Origin: Nocardioides sp. CER19
GTDB taxonomy: Bacteria > Actinomycetota > Actinomycetes > Propionibacteriales > Nocardioidaceae
NCBI RefSeq assembly: GCF_029846275.1
Contig: NZ_JARVWS010000004.1
Coordinates: forward strand, 558,001 to 622,000
DNA length: 64,000 nucleotides
Reading direction: 5' to 3'
Numbering within the stretch: position 1 is the first letter of the stretch; every line of letters starts with the position of its first letter. A program made the position numbers and the translations under genes. The notes under the pieces were generated by a model. The model saw only the letters and a program-made list of their open reading frames with translations, had not been told where the DNA came from and ran no database searches. Below, piece after piece: positions 17,150 to 27,579 of the stretch.

Positions 17150-19234
17150 TCACCGCCGTCGGGTGGTCAGCCCCCAGCCGAACGGGTAGAGCGGGTCGTA
17201 GTTCGCGTCACCCACGTTGATCGGCTCCTGGTCGAGCGTGCGCGGCCAGGTGACCGGCAGCTTGCCGGTGAAGGCACGGGTGCCGAACAGGTCGTCCGCC
17301 ACGCCTGCGCCCTCGCTACCGGGCAGCCACGAGGCGACGATCGCGTCGGCCTCGGCGACCACCTCGGGCGGCAGGATGATCGGCCGTCCGGACACCACGA
17401 GCACGGTGCAGCTGGCGGCCTGCGAGCAGACCTTGTCGATCGCCGTACGGTCCGCGGCGGAGAGCTGCATCGTCTGCGGCTGCCGCGGCACGCCGTGGTC
17501 GCCGGGGTCGTAGGCCCACTGGGGACCGCCGACGTCACCGAAGCCCTCGGCGTACGGCGTCTCGCCGACCACCACCACACCGGCCGCGTTCGACGGCACC
17601 GCCGCCGAGGCGTCGGCACTGTAGGTCGCACCCGGGGCGTACTGCTTGATGCCGTCGAGGATGGTCGTGCCGGGGATGACGTTGGTCGACCCGCCTTGCC
17701 AGGTCAGCGTCCAGCCGCCGGCCTGGTTGCCGATGTTGTTGGCGTTGCTGCCGGCGACGTAGACCGGCCGGTCGGCGCGCGCGTGCAGGGGCAGGGTGCG
17801 GCTCGAGTTCTTGAGCAGCACCTGCGACTCGGCCGCGGCCCGTCGGGCGAGCGCGTGGTGCGCCGCGTCGCCGACGGTCGACTGCAGCGACCGGTCGGTG
17901 AACGGGTGCTCGAACAGCCCGAGGTTGAACTTCGCCGTCAGGATCCGGCTCACCGCGTCGTCGATGCGGCTGATCGGCACCTGGCCGGAGTTCACCAGCC
18001 CGGTCAGCGTCGGGATGAACACGTCCCAGCCGTTCGGGTTGTTGGGCGCCTGGATCGGCTCCATGAACATGTCGACGCCTGCGAGCACCGACGTCTTCAC
18101 CTGGGCGGTGTAGTCGCCCGGCAGCTGCCGGATCGCCCGCCAGTCGCTGATGACGAAGCCGTCGAAGTGCTGCTGTCCCTTGAGCCAGCCGGTGATGAGC
18201 TCACGGTTGGCGTGCATCTTGACCGCGCCGTCCTGCCCGTCGGTGAGACCGTCGGTGAAGTCGACGCTGGAGAACGACGGCATGACCGAGCCGACGTGGT
18301 GCCGCTTGATCGCCGGCTTGTAGACCGACAGCGCGTACTTCTCGAACTCGGCGCGGGTCACGTGGTCGACGCCCTGGTCGATCGGGTAGGCCCCGGTGCC
18401 GGCCTTGCTGGCGTCGTAGGTCGTCAGCCCGTCGCCCGCGAAGTGCTTGGCGGTCGCGAGGACGTGGTCGCGCTGGTCGAGCTGGCCCGGGTGACCCTGG
18501 AGGCCGTCGATCACGGTCTCCATCGACTCCACGAGCTTCGGGTCCTCACCGAAGGACTCGTAGGTGCGGCCCCACCGGTCGTCACGCGCGACGCAGATGC
18601 ACGGCGCGAAGACCCACGGGACGCCGGACGCGCGCGTCTCGATGGCCGTGACGTGGCCGATCTTCTCGACCAGCTTGGGGTCCCGGGTGGCACCGAGCCC
18701 GATGTTGTGCGGGAAGACGGTGGCGCCCTGCATGTTGCCGTGACCGTGGACCGAGTCGACCCCGTAGATCATCGGGATCCCGAGACGGGTGGCGAGCGCC
18801 GCCCGCTGGTAGCGGTCGACCATGTCGGCCCAGCCCGCCGCGTTGTTCTGCGCGGGCGTCGAGCCGCCCCCGGAGAGGATGCTGCCGAGACCGTAGGTCG
18901 TGATGAGCGAGGGGTTGGCGTCGATGTCGATCCGCTCGGCCTGCGTCATCTGGCCGATCTTCTCGGCGAGGGTCATCCGGCCGAGCAGGTCGGCGACGCG
19001 CGTCTTCGTGGACAGCTTCGGGTTGAGGTACGCCGGCCCGTGGCTGTGCTGGCTGTGATGGCTGTGGTGGCCGTACCGGTCGTGCCGGGTCGCATGGTGC
19101 GCGTCGGCCGTCGGGGTGGCGAGGAAGGCGAGGCCGAGGGTGGCCGCGGTCGTGGCGCTCAGGACCGCCAGCCGGGTCTTGCGAGACCGTCGGCGACCGA
19201 TGGGGCGATGGTGGGATTGCTGCAGAGACAGCAC
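17150..19234 (-). CDS. Secreted glycoside hydrolase family 3 beta-glucosidase/beta-glucanase
   Basis: 694 aa from a GTG preceded by GGAGGAGG. A long basic n-region and hydrophobic core (LAVLSATTAATLGLAFLA) end at a TADA-type cleavage site, so the enzyme is exported. A His-rich stretch follows (HHATRHDRYGHHSHHSQHSHG), then the GH3 barrel: KHFAGDG substrate-binding motif and GFVISDW with nucleophile D364. The C-terminal sandwich domain includes LLKNSSRTLPL and LPGSEGAGVADDLFG. The layout resembles plant-type exo-beta-1,3/1,4-glucanases. Whether the His run binds metal is unknown. It cleaves terminal glucose from beta-glucans or glucosides. Confidence 0.92.
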   Translation of the reverse strand: MLSLQQSHHRPIGRRRSRKTRLAVLSATTAATLGLAFLATPTADAHHATRHDRYGHHSHHSQHSHGPAYLNPKLSTKTRVADLLGRMTLAEKIGQMTQAERIDIDANPSLITTYGLGSILSGGGSTPAQNNAAGWADMVDRYQRAALATRLGIPMIYGVDSVHGHGNMQGATVFPHNIGLGATRDPKLVEKIGHVTAIETRASGVPWVFAPCICVARDDRWGRTYESFGEDPKLVESMETVIDGLQGHPGQLDQRDHVLATAKHFAGDGLTTYDASKAGTGAYPIDQGVDHVTRAEFEKYALSVYKPAIKRHHVGSVMPSFSSVDFTDGLTDGQDGAVKMHANRELITGWLKGQQHFDGFVISDWRAIRQLPGDYTAQVKTSVLAGVDMFMEPIQAPNNPNGWDVFIPTLTGLVNSGQVPISRIDDAVSRILTAKFNLGLFEHPFTDRSLQSTVGDAAHHALARRAAAESQVLLKNSSRTLPLHARADRPVYVAGSNANNIGNQAGGWTLTWQGGSTNVIPGTTILDGIKQYAPGATYSADASAAVPSNAAGVVVVGETPYAEGFGDVGGPQWAYDPGDHGVPRQPQTMQLSAADRTAIDKVCSQAASCTVLVVSGRPIILPPEVVAEADAIVASWLPGSEGAGVADDLFGTRAFTGKLPVTWPRTLDQEPINVGDANYDPLYPFGWGLTTRRR

Positions 19235-19380
19235 GTGAGCCTCCTCCCGGGATGTCCCGACGCCTCGGCTCAGAGACGCGGGGCGCGACGACCGCGCGCG
19301 ACCCACTTTGTTGCGTACGTCACATTCCGGTCAACCGTTACGCGTCCGTAACTTGGGAGCGCTCCGACGGTGGTCGGACC

Positions 19381-19746
19381 TCAGAGCCGGTCGAGCAGCC
19401 ACGTCGGGCTGAGCGTCGCGGCGAAGCCGGAGACGTTGGCCTGGAGGGCCCGGTCGGCGGTCACGACGGCGACCCGCTGGCCCCGGTCGGCCGCACTGCG
19501 GGCCTCGGCCACGATCGCCGAGTCGCCGTCGCGGGCTGCGTGCACGGTGCGGACATGGGCGTCGCGGCCGGCCTTGGCGCCGGACTTCGCCTGCCCCTCG
19601 AGGACGAGTACGACGACGTCGTACTCGATGTCGGCGACGAGCAGGGCTTCGTGCAGTCGGCGAGCCGCGCCCGCGCGGTCCTTCCACCACCCGTCGGGGC
19701 GTGCCCCGACGACGTTGGCCGCATCGACGACGAGGACGCTGGACAC
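19381..19746 (-). CDS. NYN/PIN-like domain protein (putative RNase)
   Basis: 121 aa beginning VSSVLVVDAANVVGARPDGWWKDR, an N-terminal strand with the conserved aspartate and asparagine of NYN/YacP-like PIN-fold domains. It continues with EYDVVVLVLEGQAK and RVAVVTADRAL, giving further acidic residues expected at a metal-dependent ribonuclease site. Function is inferred from the fold only. The GTG start at 19746 is favoured because a longer reading would overlap the divergent PPOX start at 19793. Confidence 0.75.
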   Translation of the reverse strand: MSSVLVVDAANVVGARPDGWWKDRAGAARRLHEALLVADIEYDVVVLVLEGQAKSGAKAGRDAHVRTVHAARDGDSAIVAEARSAADRGQRVAVVTADRALQANVSGFAATLSPTWLLDRL

Positions 19747-19792
19747 GTCATCGACCCTAGCCGCGCGGGGTGCGGCGGACGACGATGGGGGC

Positions 19793-20155
19793 ATGAGGTT
19801 CACCGACGCCCAGCTGGCCTACCTGCGCTCACAGTTGCTGGGCCGGCTCGCGACGGTCGGCCCCGACGGCGGGCCGCAGAACAACCCGGTCGGCTACCGG
19901 GTCGACGACCAGCACCGGATCGTCATCGGAGGCGCCCGGATGGGCGCGTCGCGGAAGTTCCGGAATGTCCAGCGACACCCGCAGGTGGCGTTCGTGGTCG
20001 ACGACCTGGCCTCGGTGAAGCCGTGGCGGCCGCGGATGCTCGAGATCCGCGGTACCGCAGAGGCGCTCACCGACGCCGAACCGTTCGGGCCGGGCTACTC
20101 CCCCGAGCTCATCCGCATCACGCCGGAGAAGGTGTTCGCCTTCGGACTGGAGTGA
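19793..20155 (+). CDS. PPOX class F420-dependent oxidoreductase-like protein
   Basis: 120 aa, MRFTDAQLAYLRSQLLGRLAT followed by GPQNNPVGYRVDD and KFRNVQRHPQVAFVVDD. These are hallmarks of the small split-barrel PPOX/F420-dependent family common in Actinobacteria, including mycobacterial members annotated as F420-binding. The physiological substrate is not known. It is divergent from the NYN gene and convergent with ffh. Confidence 0.85.
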   Translation: MRFTDAQLAYLRSQLLGRLATVGPDGGPQNNPVGYRVDDQHRIVIGGARMGASRKFRNVQRHPQVAFVVDDLASVKPWRPRMLEIRGTAEALTDAEPFGPGYSPELIRITPEKVFAFGLE

Positions 20156-20172
20156 GGCTGTGTCGGCCACGT

Positions 20173-20250
20173 GTCACCGTGACCGTCGGGGCCACGGGTG
20201 ACCGTTCGGAGGTGTCACTCTCTTCCCAAGAGGTCACGGTGACCGTTCGG
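20173..20250. repeat. Three copies of GTGACCGT(T)CGG between convergent genes
   Basis: The element occurs at 20179-20189 (GTGACCGTCGG), 20198-20209 and 20239-20250 (GTGACCGTTCGG); the first and third are extended upstream to near-palindromes TCACCGTGACC and TCACGGTGACC. The cluster lies between the ends of the PPOX gene and ffh. No function is evident; it could be a protein-binding site or degenerate repeat. Confidence 0.55.
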
Positions 20251-20306
20251 CGAGCGACCAACCGATCCGACGCACCCAACCGTCGGCCGCTCACCGCGGG
20301 CCGGTG

Positions 20307-21869
20307 TCACTTGAGGTACTTGGAGAAGTCCTTCGGAAGGTTGAGCTGCGCGGCGGCCGCCTCGTAGTCGACCTCCTCGCCCCCGGGGTTGCCGAAGGGG
20401 TTCGCGGCGGCGGGCTTCTTCTCGGACTCCGCCTTGGCCTGGGCGGCCGCCTTCGCCGGGTTGCCGGACTTGCGGGCGCCCTTGCCCTTCTTCTGCTTGG
20501 CCTGCTGCTTGGCCCCGGCGCGCTTGCCGAACGCCGCACCGGGAGCGCCGGGCATGCCGGGCATACCGCCGCCGGAGGCGAGCTGGCGCATCATCTTCGC
20601 GGCCTCGCCGAAGCGGTCGATGAGCTGGTTGACGTCGGAGACGGCGCGGCCCGAGCCCTTCGCGATGCGGGAGCGGCGGGAGCCGTCGATGATCTTGGGG
20701 TTGGCCCGCTCGGCAGCGGTCATCGACTGGATGATCGCCTGGATCCGGTCGATCTCGCGCTCGTCGAAGTTGGCGAGCTGCTCGCGGAACTGGCCCATGC
20801 CGGGCAGCATCCCCATCAGCTTCGACATCGAGCCGAGCTTGCGCAGCTGCTGCATCTGCTGGAGGAAGTCGTCGAGGGTGAAGTCGCCGGTCGCGACCTT
20901 CTCCGCCGCCTTGGCCGCTTGCTCGGCGTCGAACGCCTTCTCCGCCTGCTCGATCAGGGTGAGCATGTCGCCCATGTCGAGGATCCGGCCGGCCATCCGG
21001 TCGGGGTGGAAGAGGTCGAAGTCGGTCATCTTCTCGCCGTTGGAGGCGAACATGACCGGCTTGCCGGTGAGGCTGACGATCGAGAGGGCGGCACCACCAC
21101 GCGCATCGCCGTCGAGCTTGGTGAGGACCACGCCGTCGTACCCGACGCCGTCGAGGAAGGCCTGCGCGGTGGTGACCGCGTCCTGACCGATCATCGCGTC
21201 GACGACGAAGAGGACCTCGTCGGGCTCGATCGCGTCGCGGATGTCGGCCGCCTGCTTCATCATCTCGGCGTCGATGCCGAGCCGGCCGGCGGTGTCGACG
21301 ATGACGACGTCGTGGAGGGTGCGCTTGGCCTCGTCGATGCTCTGCCGCGCGACCGCCACCGGGTCACCGACGCCGTTGCCGGGCTCGGGGGCGAAGACGG
21401 GTACGCCGACCCGCTCGCCGTTGACCTGGAGCTGGTTGACGGCGTTCGGCCGCTGCAGGTCGCAGGCGACGAGGAGCGGCGACTTGCCCTGCTCCTTGAG
21501 CCAGCGGGCGAGCTTGGCGGCGAGGGTCGTCTTGCCGGCGCCCTGGAGGCCGGCGAGCATGATGACGGTCGGGCCGGTCTTCGCGTAGCGCAGCCGGCGC
21601 GTCTCGCCACCGAGGATCGTGATGAGCTCGTCGTTGACGATCTTGACGACCTGCTGGGCCGGGTTGAGCGCCTGGGAGACCTCGGCGCCGCGGGCGCGCT
21701 CCTTGACGGCAGCGACGAACTCGCGGACGACCGGCAGGGCGACATCCGCCTCCAGCAGCGCGATGCGGATCTCGCGCGCGGTGGCGTCGATGTCGGCCTC
21801 GGAGAGCCGGCCCTTGCCTCGCAGGTTCTTGAAGGTGTCGGCGAGCCGGTCGGAGAGCGTGGCGAACAA
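20307..21869 (-). CDS. ffh: Signal recognition particle protein Ffh
   Basis: SRP54/Ffh, 520 aa, GTPase that binds 4.5S RNA and signal sequences. N domain 1-85; G domain with [15 protein letters not shown] (P loop), VDTAGRLGID and TKLDGDARGG; the M domain has the methionine-rich helices LQQMQQLRKLGSMSKLMGMLPGM and SRRSRIAKGSG for RNA binding. The C-terminus is a Lys/Ala/Pro-rich extension (KKGKGARKSGNPAKAAAQ...). The start is TTG at 21869 with AGGA upstream; no ATG or GTG fits. Confidence 0.96.
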   Translation of the reverse strand: MFATLSDRLADTFKNLRGKGRLSEADIDATAREIRIALLEADVALPVVREFVAAVKERARGAEVSQALNPAQQVVKIVNDELITILGGETRRLRYAKTGPTVIMLAGLQGAGKTTLAAKLARWLKEQGKSPLLVACDLQRPNAVNQLQVNGERVGVPVFAPEPGNGVGDPVAVARQSIDEAKRTLHDVVIVDTAGRLGIDAEMMKQAADIRDAIEPDEVLFVVDAMIGQDAVTTAQAFLDGVGYDGVVLTKLDGDARGGAALSIVSLTGKPVMFASNGEKMTDFDLFHPDRMAGRILDMGDMLTLIEQAEKAFDAEQAAKAAEKVATGDFTLDDFLQQMQQLRKLGSMSKLMGMLPGMGQFREQLANFDEREIDRIQAIIQSMTAAERANPKIIDGSRRSRIAKGSGRAVSDVNQLIDRFGEAAKMMRQLASGGGMPGMPGAPGAAFGKRAGAKQQAKQKKGKGARKSGNPAKAAAQAKAESEKKPAAANPFGNPGGEEVDYEAAAAQLNLPKDFSKYLK

Positions 21870-22014
21870 GTTCTGGTCCTCAGGATCAGTCGGGTGGATC
21901 GACGCCCAAGCCTAACCGGCGGTCATGGTCATCGAGGTATGCAGGCGAGTGCACACTGCCCACGCGGAGTTCCGCACGGGAGGTGAGGGCTGGGCTGCAT
22001 ACCTCGACGAGCAG

Positions 22015-24234
22015 TCACAGCAGCTCCCCCGACAGTGCCGCCCGGACCGCGTGCGCAGCCTGCGCGGCCCGCTGGTCGCTGAGTACGCCGGCCGACGACT
22101 CCTGCACGTAGAACACGTCGACGGCCTGCGGCCCGAGCGTGTCGACGTGCGCCGACCGGACCGTGACGTCGAGCCGAGCGAGGGCGGCGCAGACGAGGTA
22201 GACGACGCCGGGCCGGTCGGTGGCGCGGACCTCCAGCACGGTCGCCTGCGTCGACGCCTCTGGGCGTACGGCGACACTCGGGGCGAGCGTCGAGCTGTCG
22301 GCCGGTCGCAGCCGGCTCGCCGGGTCGACCCGGCGCTCGGCGATCGCGGTGAGGCGCTCCCGGAGCACCGCGGGGTCGAGGCCCTCCTCGTCGAGCTCCC
22401 AGACGGAGACGCCGTAGGCGTCCTGGGCCCAGGCCCGCGCCGCCCGGACCCGGAGCCGCTGCACGGCGAACGTCGCGGCGATGTCGGCCAGCAGGCCGAC
22501 CCGGTCCGGGGCGATGACCGTGACCCGCGTCCCGTCGGCCACCGGCTCGACGTCGAGCGAGGCCCCACCGGCGCGGACCTGCGGAGGGACGGGCACGTCC
22601 TCGGTGACGATCGCCGGCAGCGCGGTCCCGGTGTCGAGTGCGACCCGCGCCCGGCGGGCGAGGTCGAGCACGAGCGAGGCGCGCCAGGACGACCACGCCT
22701 TCGGGCTGGTGGCCCGGGCATCGGCCTGGGTCAGGGCGGCGAGCAGGTCCAGCGCCGCCGGGTCGGTGACGACCGAGGTGATCGCCTCGACGGTGCCCGG
22801 GTCGTCGGGATCGCGGGTCGTCGCGACGGAGGCGAGCAGCAGGTGCCAGCGCACCAGGGTCTCGACCAGCTCCACGGCGTCCGGCTCGAAGCCCATCCGG
22901 GTCGCGACCTCCCGCGCGATGGGCGCACCGGCGACGCTGTGCTCGGTGAGGCTGCCCTTGCCGATGTCGTGCAGCAGCGCGGCGACCATGAGCACGTCGG
23001 GCCGGGCGACCGTGCGGATGAGCGCCGCCGCCTCGATGCAGGTCTCCACCACGTGCCGATCGACGGTGAAGCGGTGGATCGCCGAGGCGTGCGGGAGCAG
23101 CCGGATCCGCTCCCACTCGGGCAGCAGCCGGTCGACCGCGCCGGTCTCGTCGAGGGTCTCCCACACCGCCCTCAGCCCGTGGCCGGCGGCGAGGAGGCGC
23201 ACGAACAGCCGGCGGGCCTCCGCCGGCCACGGCACCGGCAGGGGCGCGCCCTCCTGGGCGAGCCGCGCGACGGTGGCCGGCGCGAGCACGACGTCCTGCT
23301 CGGCGGCCAGGGCCGCGGCCCGCAGGAACAGCAGCGGGTCCTCGGCCGGCCGGGCGCCGGGGGCGAGCACGACCTCGCCACCCGACAGCGCGACGCCCGG
23401 GCCGAGCGGGGTCAGGTCGGGCCGGCGCGGCCGCACCCGGGTCGGGCGGTCGATCAGCGCGTCGACCCGCCGCCAGGTCAGCCGCGAGAGGTGGGTGATC
23501 CGACGCCCGATCCGACGCACGTGCACCTGGGCGGCGCGCTCGTCCGGCAGGCCGAGCCGCTCGGCCAGCTCCGCCCACATCTCGGGCCCCACGCGGTCGG
23601 TGGCCCGCCCTGCGAGGTCGTGCACGTGGTCGCGCACGTCGAGCAGCTCCTGCCGACGCGGCTCGAGGTCGGTGTGCGGCACGTCGACCAGCCACGTCGC
23701 CACCAGCGCCTTGAGGATCGTCGCGTCCCGCAAGCCCCCGGCCGCCTCCTTGAGGTCCGGCACGCTTGCGTGTGCCAGCTCGCCGAGCAGCTCGTGGCGC
23801 TGCATGACCAGACGCCGGAGCTCCGGCAGCCGCGTGCGGGCGTGCCGGCGCCAGTGGGCGAGCATCGTGGTGCGCAGCCGCAGGGTCAGGTTGGGGTCCC
23901 CCGCCAGGTGACGGACGTCGAGCAGCCCGAGCGCGACCCGCACGTCGCCGTCGGCCGCCGAGACCATCTCGGGCAGCGACCGCAGCGAGTGGTCGAGGTC
24001 CGCCCCGGAGTCCCACAGCGGGTACCAGACCTTCGTCGGCGTCTCCCCCAGGTCGACGCCCTCGTCGTGCACGAGGACCACGTCGAGGTCCGAGTACGGC
24101 GCCAGCTCGCCGCGGCCGAAGCCGCCGACCGCGACGAGCGCCGCTCCCTGCGTCGGACCGGCCGAGGCGTCGTACGCCTCCACGCAGAGACCGTCCGCCG
24201 CTGCGGTCCGTCGGGCTCGCTCGGCGGCGGTCAC
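22015..24234 (-). CDS. glnD: [Protein-PII] uridylyl/adenylyltransferase GlnD
   Basis: 739-aa bifunctional nitrogen-sensing nucleotidyltransferase; in Actinobacteria the family adenylylates PII. The nucleotidyltransferase motif is GGFGRGELAPYSDLDVVLVHD. The HD phosphohydrolase domain shows HRFTVDRHVVETC and ALLHDIGKGSLTEHS. Two ACT domains at the C-terminus (VIAPDRVGLLADI and VRATDRPGVVYLV) bind glutamine. The N-terminus is shorter than in enterobacterial GlnD. GTG at 24234 lies 25 bases past the glnB stop in a small repeated tract, indicating coupling with glnB. Confidence 0.93.
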   Translation of the reverse strand: MTAAERARRTAAADGLCVEAYDASAGPTQGAALVAVGGFGRGELAPYSDLDVVLVHDEGVDLGETPTKVWYPLWDSGADLDHSLRSLPEMVSAADGDVRVALGLLDVRHLAGDPNLTLRLRTTMLAHWRRHARTRLPELRRLVMQRHELLGELAHASVPDLKEAAGGLRDATILKALVATWLVDVPHTDLEPRRQELLDVRDHVHDLAGRATDRVGPEMWAELAERLGLPDERAAQVHVRRIGRRITHLSRLTWRRVDALIDRPTRVRPRRPDLTPLGPGVALSGGEVVLAPGARPAEDPLLFLRAAALAAEQDVVLAPATVARLAQEGAPLPVPWPAEARRLFVRLLAAGHGLRAVWETLDETGAVDRLLPEWERIRLLPHASAIHRFTVDRHVVETCIEAAALIRTVARPDVLMVAALLHDIGKGSLTEHSVAGAPIAREVATRMGFEPDAVELVETLVRWHLLLASVATTRDPDDPGTVEAITSVVTDPAALDLLAALTQADARATSPKAWSSWRASLVLDLARRARVALDTGTALPAIVTEDVPVPPQVRAGGASLDVEPVADGTRVTVIAPDRVGLLADIAATFAVQRLRVRAARAWAQDAYGVSVWELDEEGLDPAVLRERLTAIAERRVDPASRLRPADSSTLAPSVAVRPEASTQATVLEVRATDRPGVVYLVCAALARLDVTVRSAHVDTLGPQAVDVFYVQESSAGVLSDQRAAQAAHAVRAALSGELL

Positions 24235-24259
24235 GGGGTGGCGGTCACAGGGGTGGCGG

Positions 24260-26328
<2,069 letters not shown>

Positions 26329-26435
26329 AGAACCTCCAGAAGACATTCCGACGGCGAGTGCTCGGTCGTGTCCGGCCCCTCGCCCTACCTGTCGATCACG
26401 TTCGTCCGCCGAGGTTTCGACGCGCGCCGCCACGT

Positions 26436-26451
26436 GTTGCGTGCGTGTAAC
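26436..26451 (-). promoter_or_regulatory. Putative GlnR binding site upstream of amtB
   Basis: On the minus strand the site reads GTTAC-ACGCAC-GCAAC, matching the actinobacterial GlnR consensus gTnAC-n6-GaAAC except for one base. An extra GAAAC half-site lies closer to the gene (complement of 26414-26418). Position, about 108 bases before the amtB start, fits an activator site. Assignment is by pattern only. Confidence 0.6.
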
Positions 26452-26563
26452 AGAATCCGCGATCGGGTGACGCGGGCATTACGGCCCTCGTCCGTCGGGC
26501 CGTCCGCCGCGGCTCGACTACGCTGCACGGCGCACCGTCGGACCGACGTCGGACCAAGGAGAG

Positions 26564-27538
26564 ATGCGCGTGACCCGGTTGGCCGTGATGGCGCACTTCG
26601 ACGTCAGCGGTGAGGTGCGGCCGCACGTGCGGCGGCAGGTCGAGCACCTCCGCCGGGCGTTCGACGAGCTGGTCGTGGTCTCCACCGCGAAGCTCACCGA
26701 CGCCTCCCGCGCGTGGCTCACCGCCCGGAGCACGCTGCTCGAGCGGGACAACGAGGGCTACGACTTCGGCTCCTACAAGGCCGGGCTCGACGCCGCCCGG
26801 CAGGACCTGTCGACGTACGACGACGTGGTGGTGTGCAACGACAGCTTCGTCGGGCCGCTGGTGGACTGGGCGCAGATCCTGTCGACGATGGCCGCGCGGG
26901 GCTGTGACTTCTGGGGACTGACGGAGTCGCGCCAGCACGTCAGGCACGTCCAGAGCTACTGCCTCGGCTTCCGCTCCACGGCGCTCGCCTCGCCCGCGTT
27001 CCGGAGGTTCTGGGACGACTTCGAGCCGACCTCGGACCGTGAGCAGGTCATCCAGCGCTACGAGCTCGGCCTGTCCCGGCGACTCCGCAAGGCCGGACTG
27101 AAGCAGGCTGCTTACTTCACCGAGACCGACGGCGACAGGCGCACCGCTCGGCGGCGGATGGCCTGGTGGGCGCTGCAGCGCGAGCCCGCGCCCCGGACGC
27201 GGGCCCAGTGGGCGGCGTGGCGCGAGCGCACGCGTCGGCCGTGGAACCCGACCGTCGTGCTCGCCGACCGTGCGCTCGACGGCGCCCGGCTGCCCCTCGT
27301 GAAGGTCGAGACCATCCGTCACGACCTGCACCGACTGGGCTCGGGCCGGCTGCTCGCTGCCTGCGAGGCCGCCTACCCGGACGACTTCGCGGGGGTGCGG
27401 GACTTCCTCGAGGACACCGCGGCCGCCTACGCCATGCGGCCGGGCGACGTGCTGCACCTCCCGCCGGTGCCGCTGCGCTGGGCCGGGCGCCTCGTCCGCT
27501 ACCGGACCCGCGCGCGGGCGCGGGCGGCCCGAAGGTAG
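26564..27538 (+). CDS. RgpF-like (rhamnan synthesis F) glycan protein
   Basis: 324 aa resembling rhamnan-synthesis-F/RgpF family proteins used in surface polysaccharide assembly: RLAVMAHFDVSGEVRPHVRRQ, then ERDNEGYDFGSYKAGLDAA, VVVCNDSFVGPL and CDFWGLTES, the characteristic block order of this family. Enzymatic activity is not proven for the family; glycosyltransferase-like function is assumed. It is divergent from amtB and begins a glycan-gene block. The stop codon lies in a 10-bp tandem repeat. Confidence 0.82.
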   Translation: MRVTRLAVMAHFDVSGEVRPHVRRQVEHLRRAFDELVVVSTAKLTDASRAWLTARSTLLERDNEGYDFGSYKAGLDAARQDLSTYDDVVVCNDSFVGPLVDWAQILSTMAARGCDFWGLTESRQHVRHVQSYCLGFRSTALASPAFRRFWDDFEPTSDREQVIQRYELGLSRRLRKAGLKQAAYFTETDGDRRTARRRMAWWALQREPAPRTRAQWAAWRERTRRPWNPTVVLADRALDGARLPLVKVETIRHDLHRLGSGRLLAACEAAYPDDFAGVRDFLEDTAAAYAMRPGDVLHLPPVPLRWAGRLVRYRTRARARAARR

Positions 27539-27570
27539 CCCCCGGTAGCCGCCGGTAGCCCCCGGTAGAT
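27534..27570. repeat. 10-bp tandem repeat around the RgpF-like stop codon
   Basis: About 3.7 copies of a 10-base unit (C/G)CCGGTAGCC occupy 27534-27570; the first unit contains the TAG stop of the preceding gene. The next gene starts at 27580, so copy number sets the intergenic spacing. Confidence 0.85.
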
Positions 27571-27579
27571 TGTCGTCTC

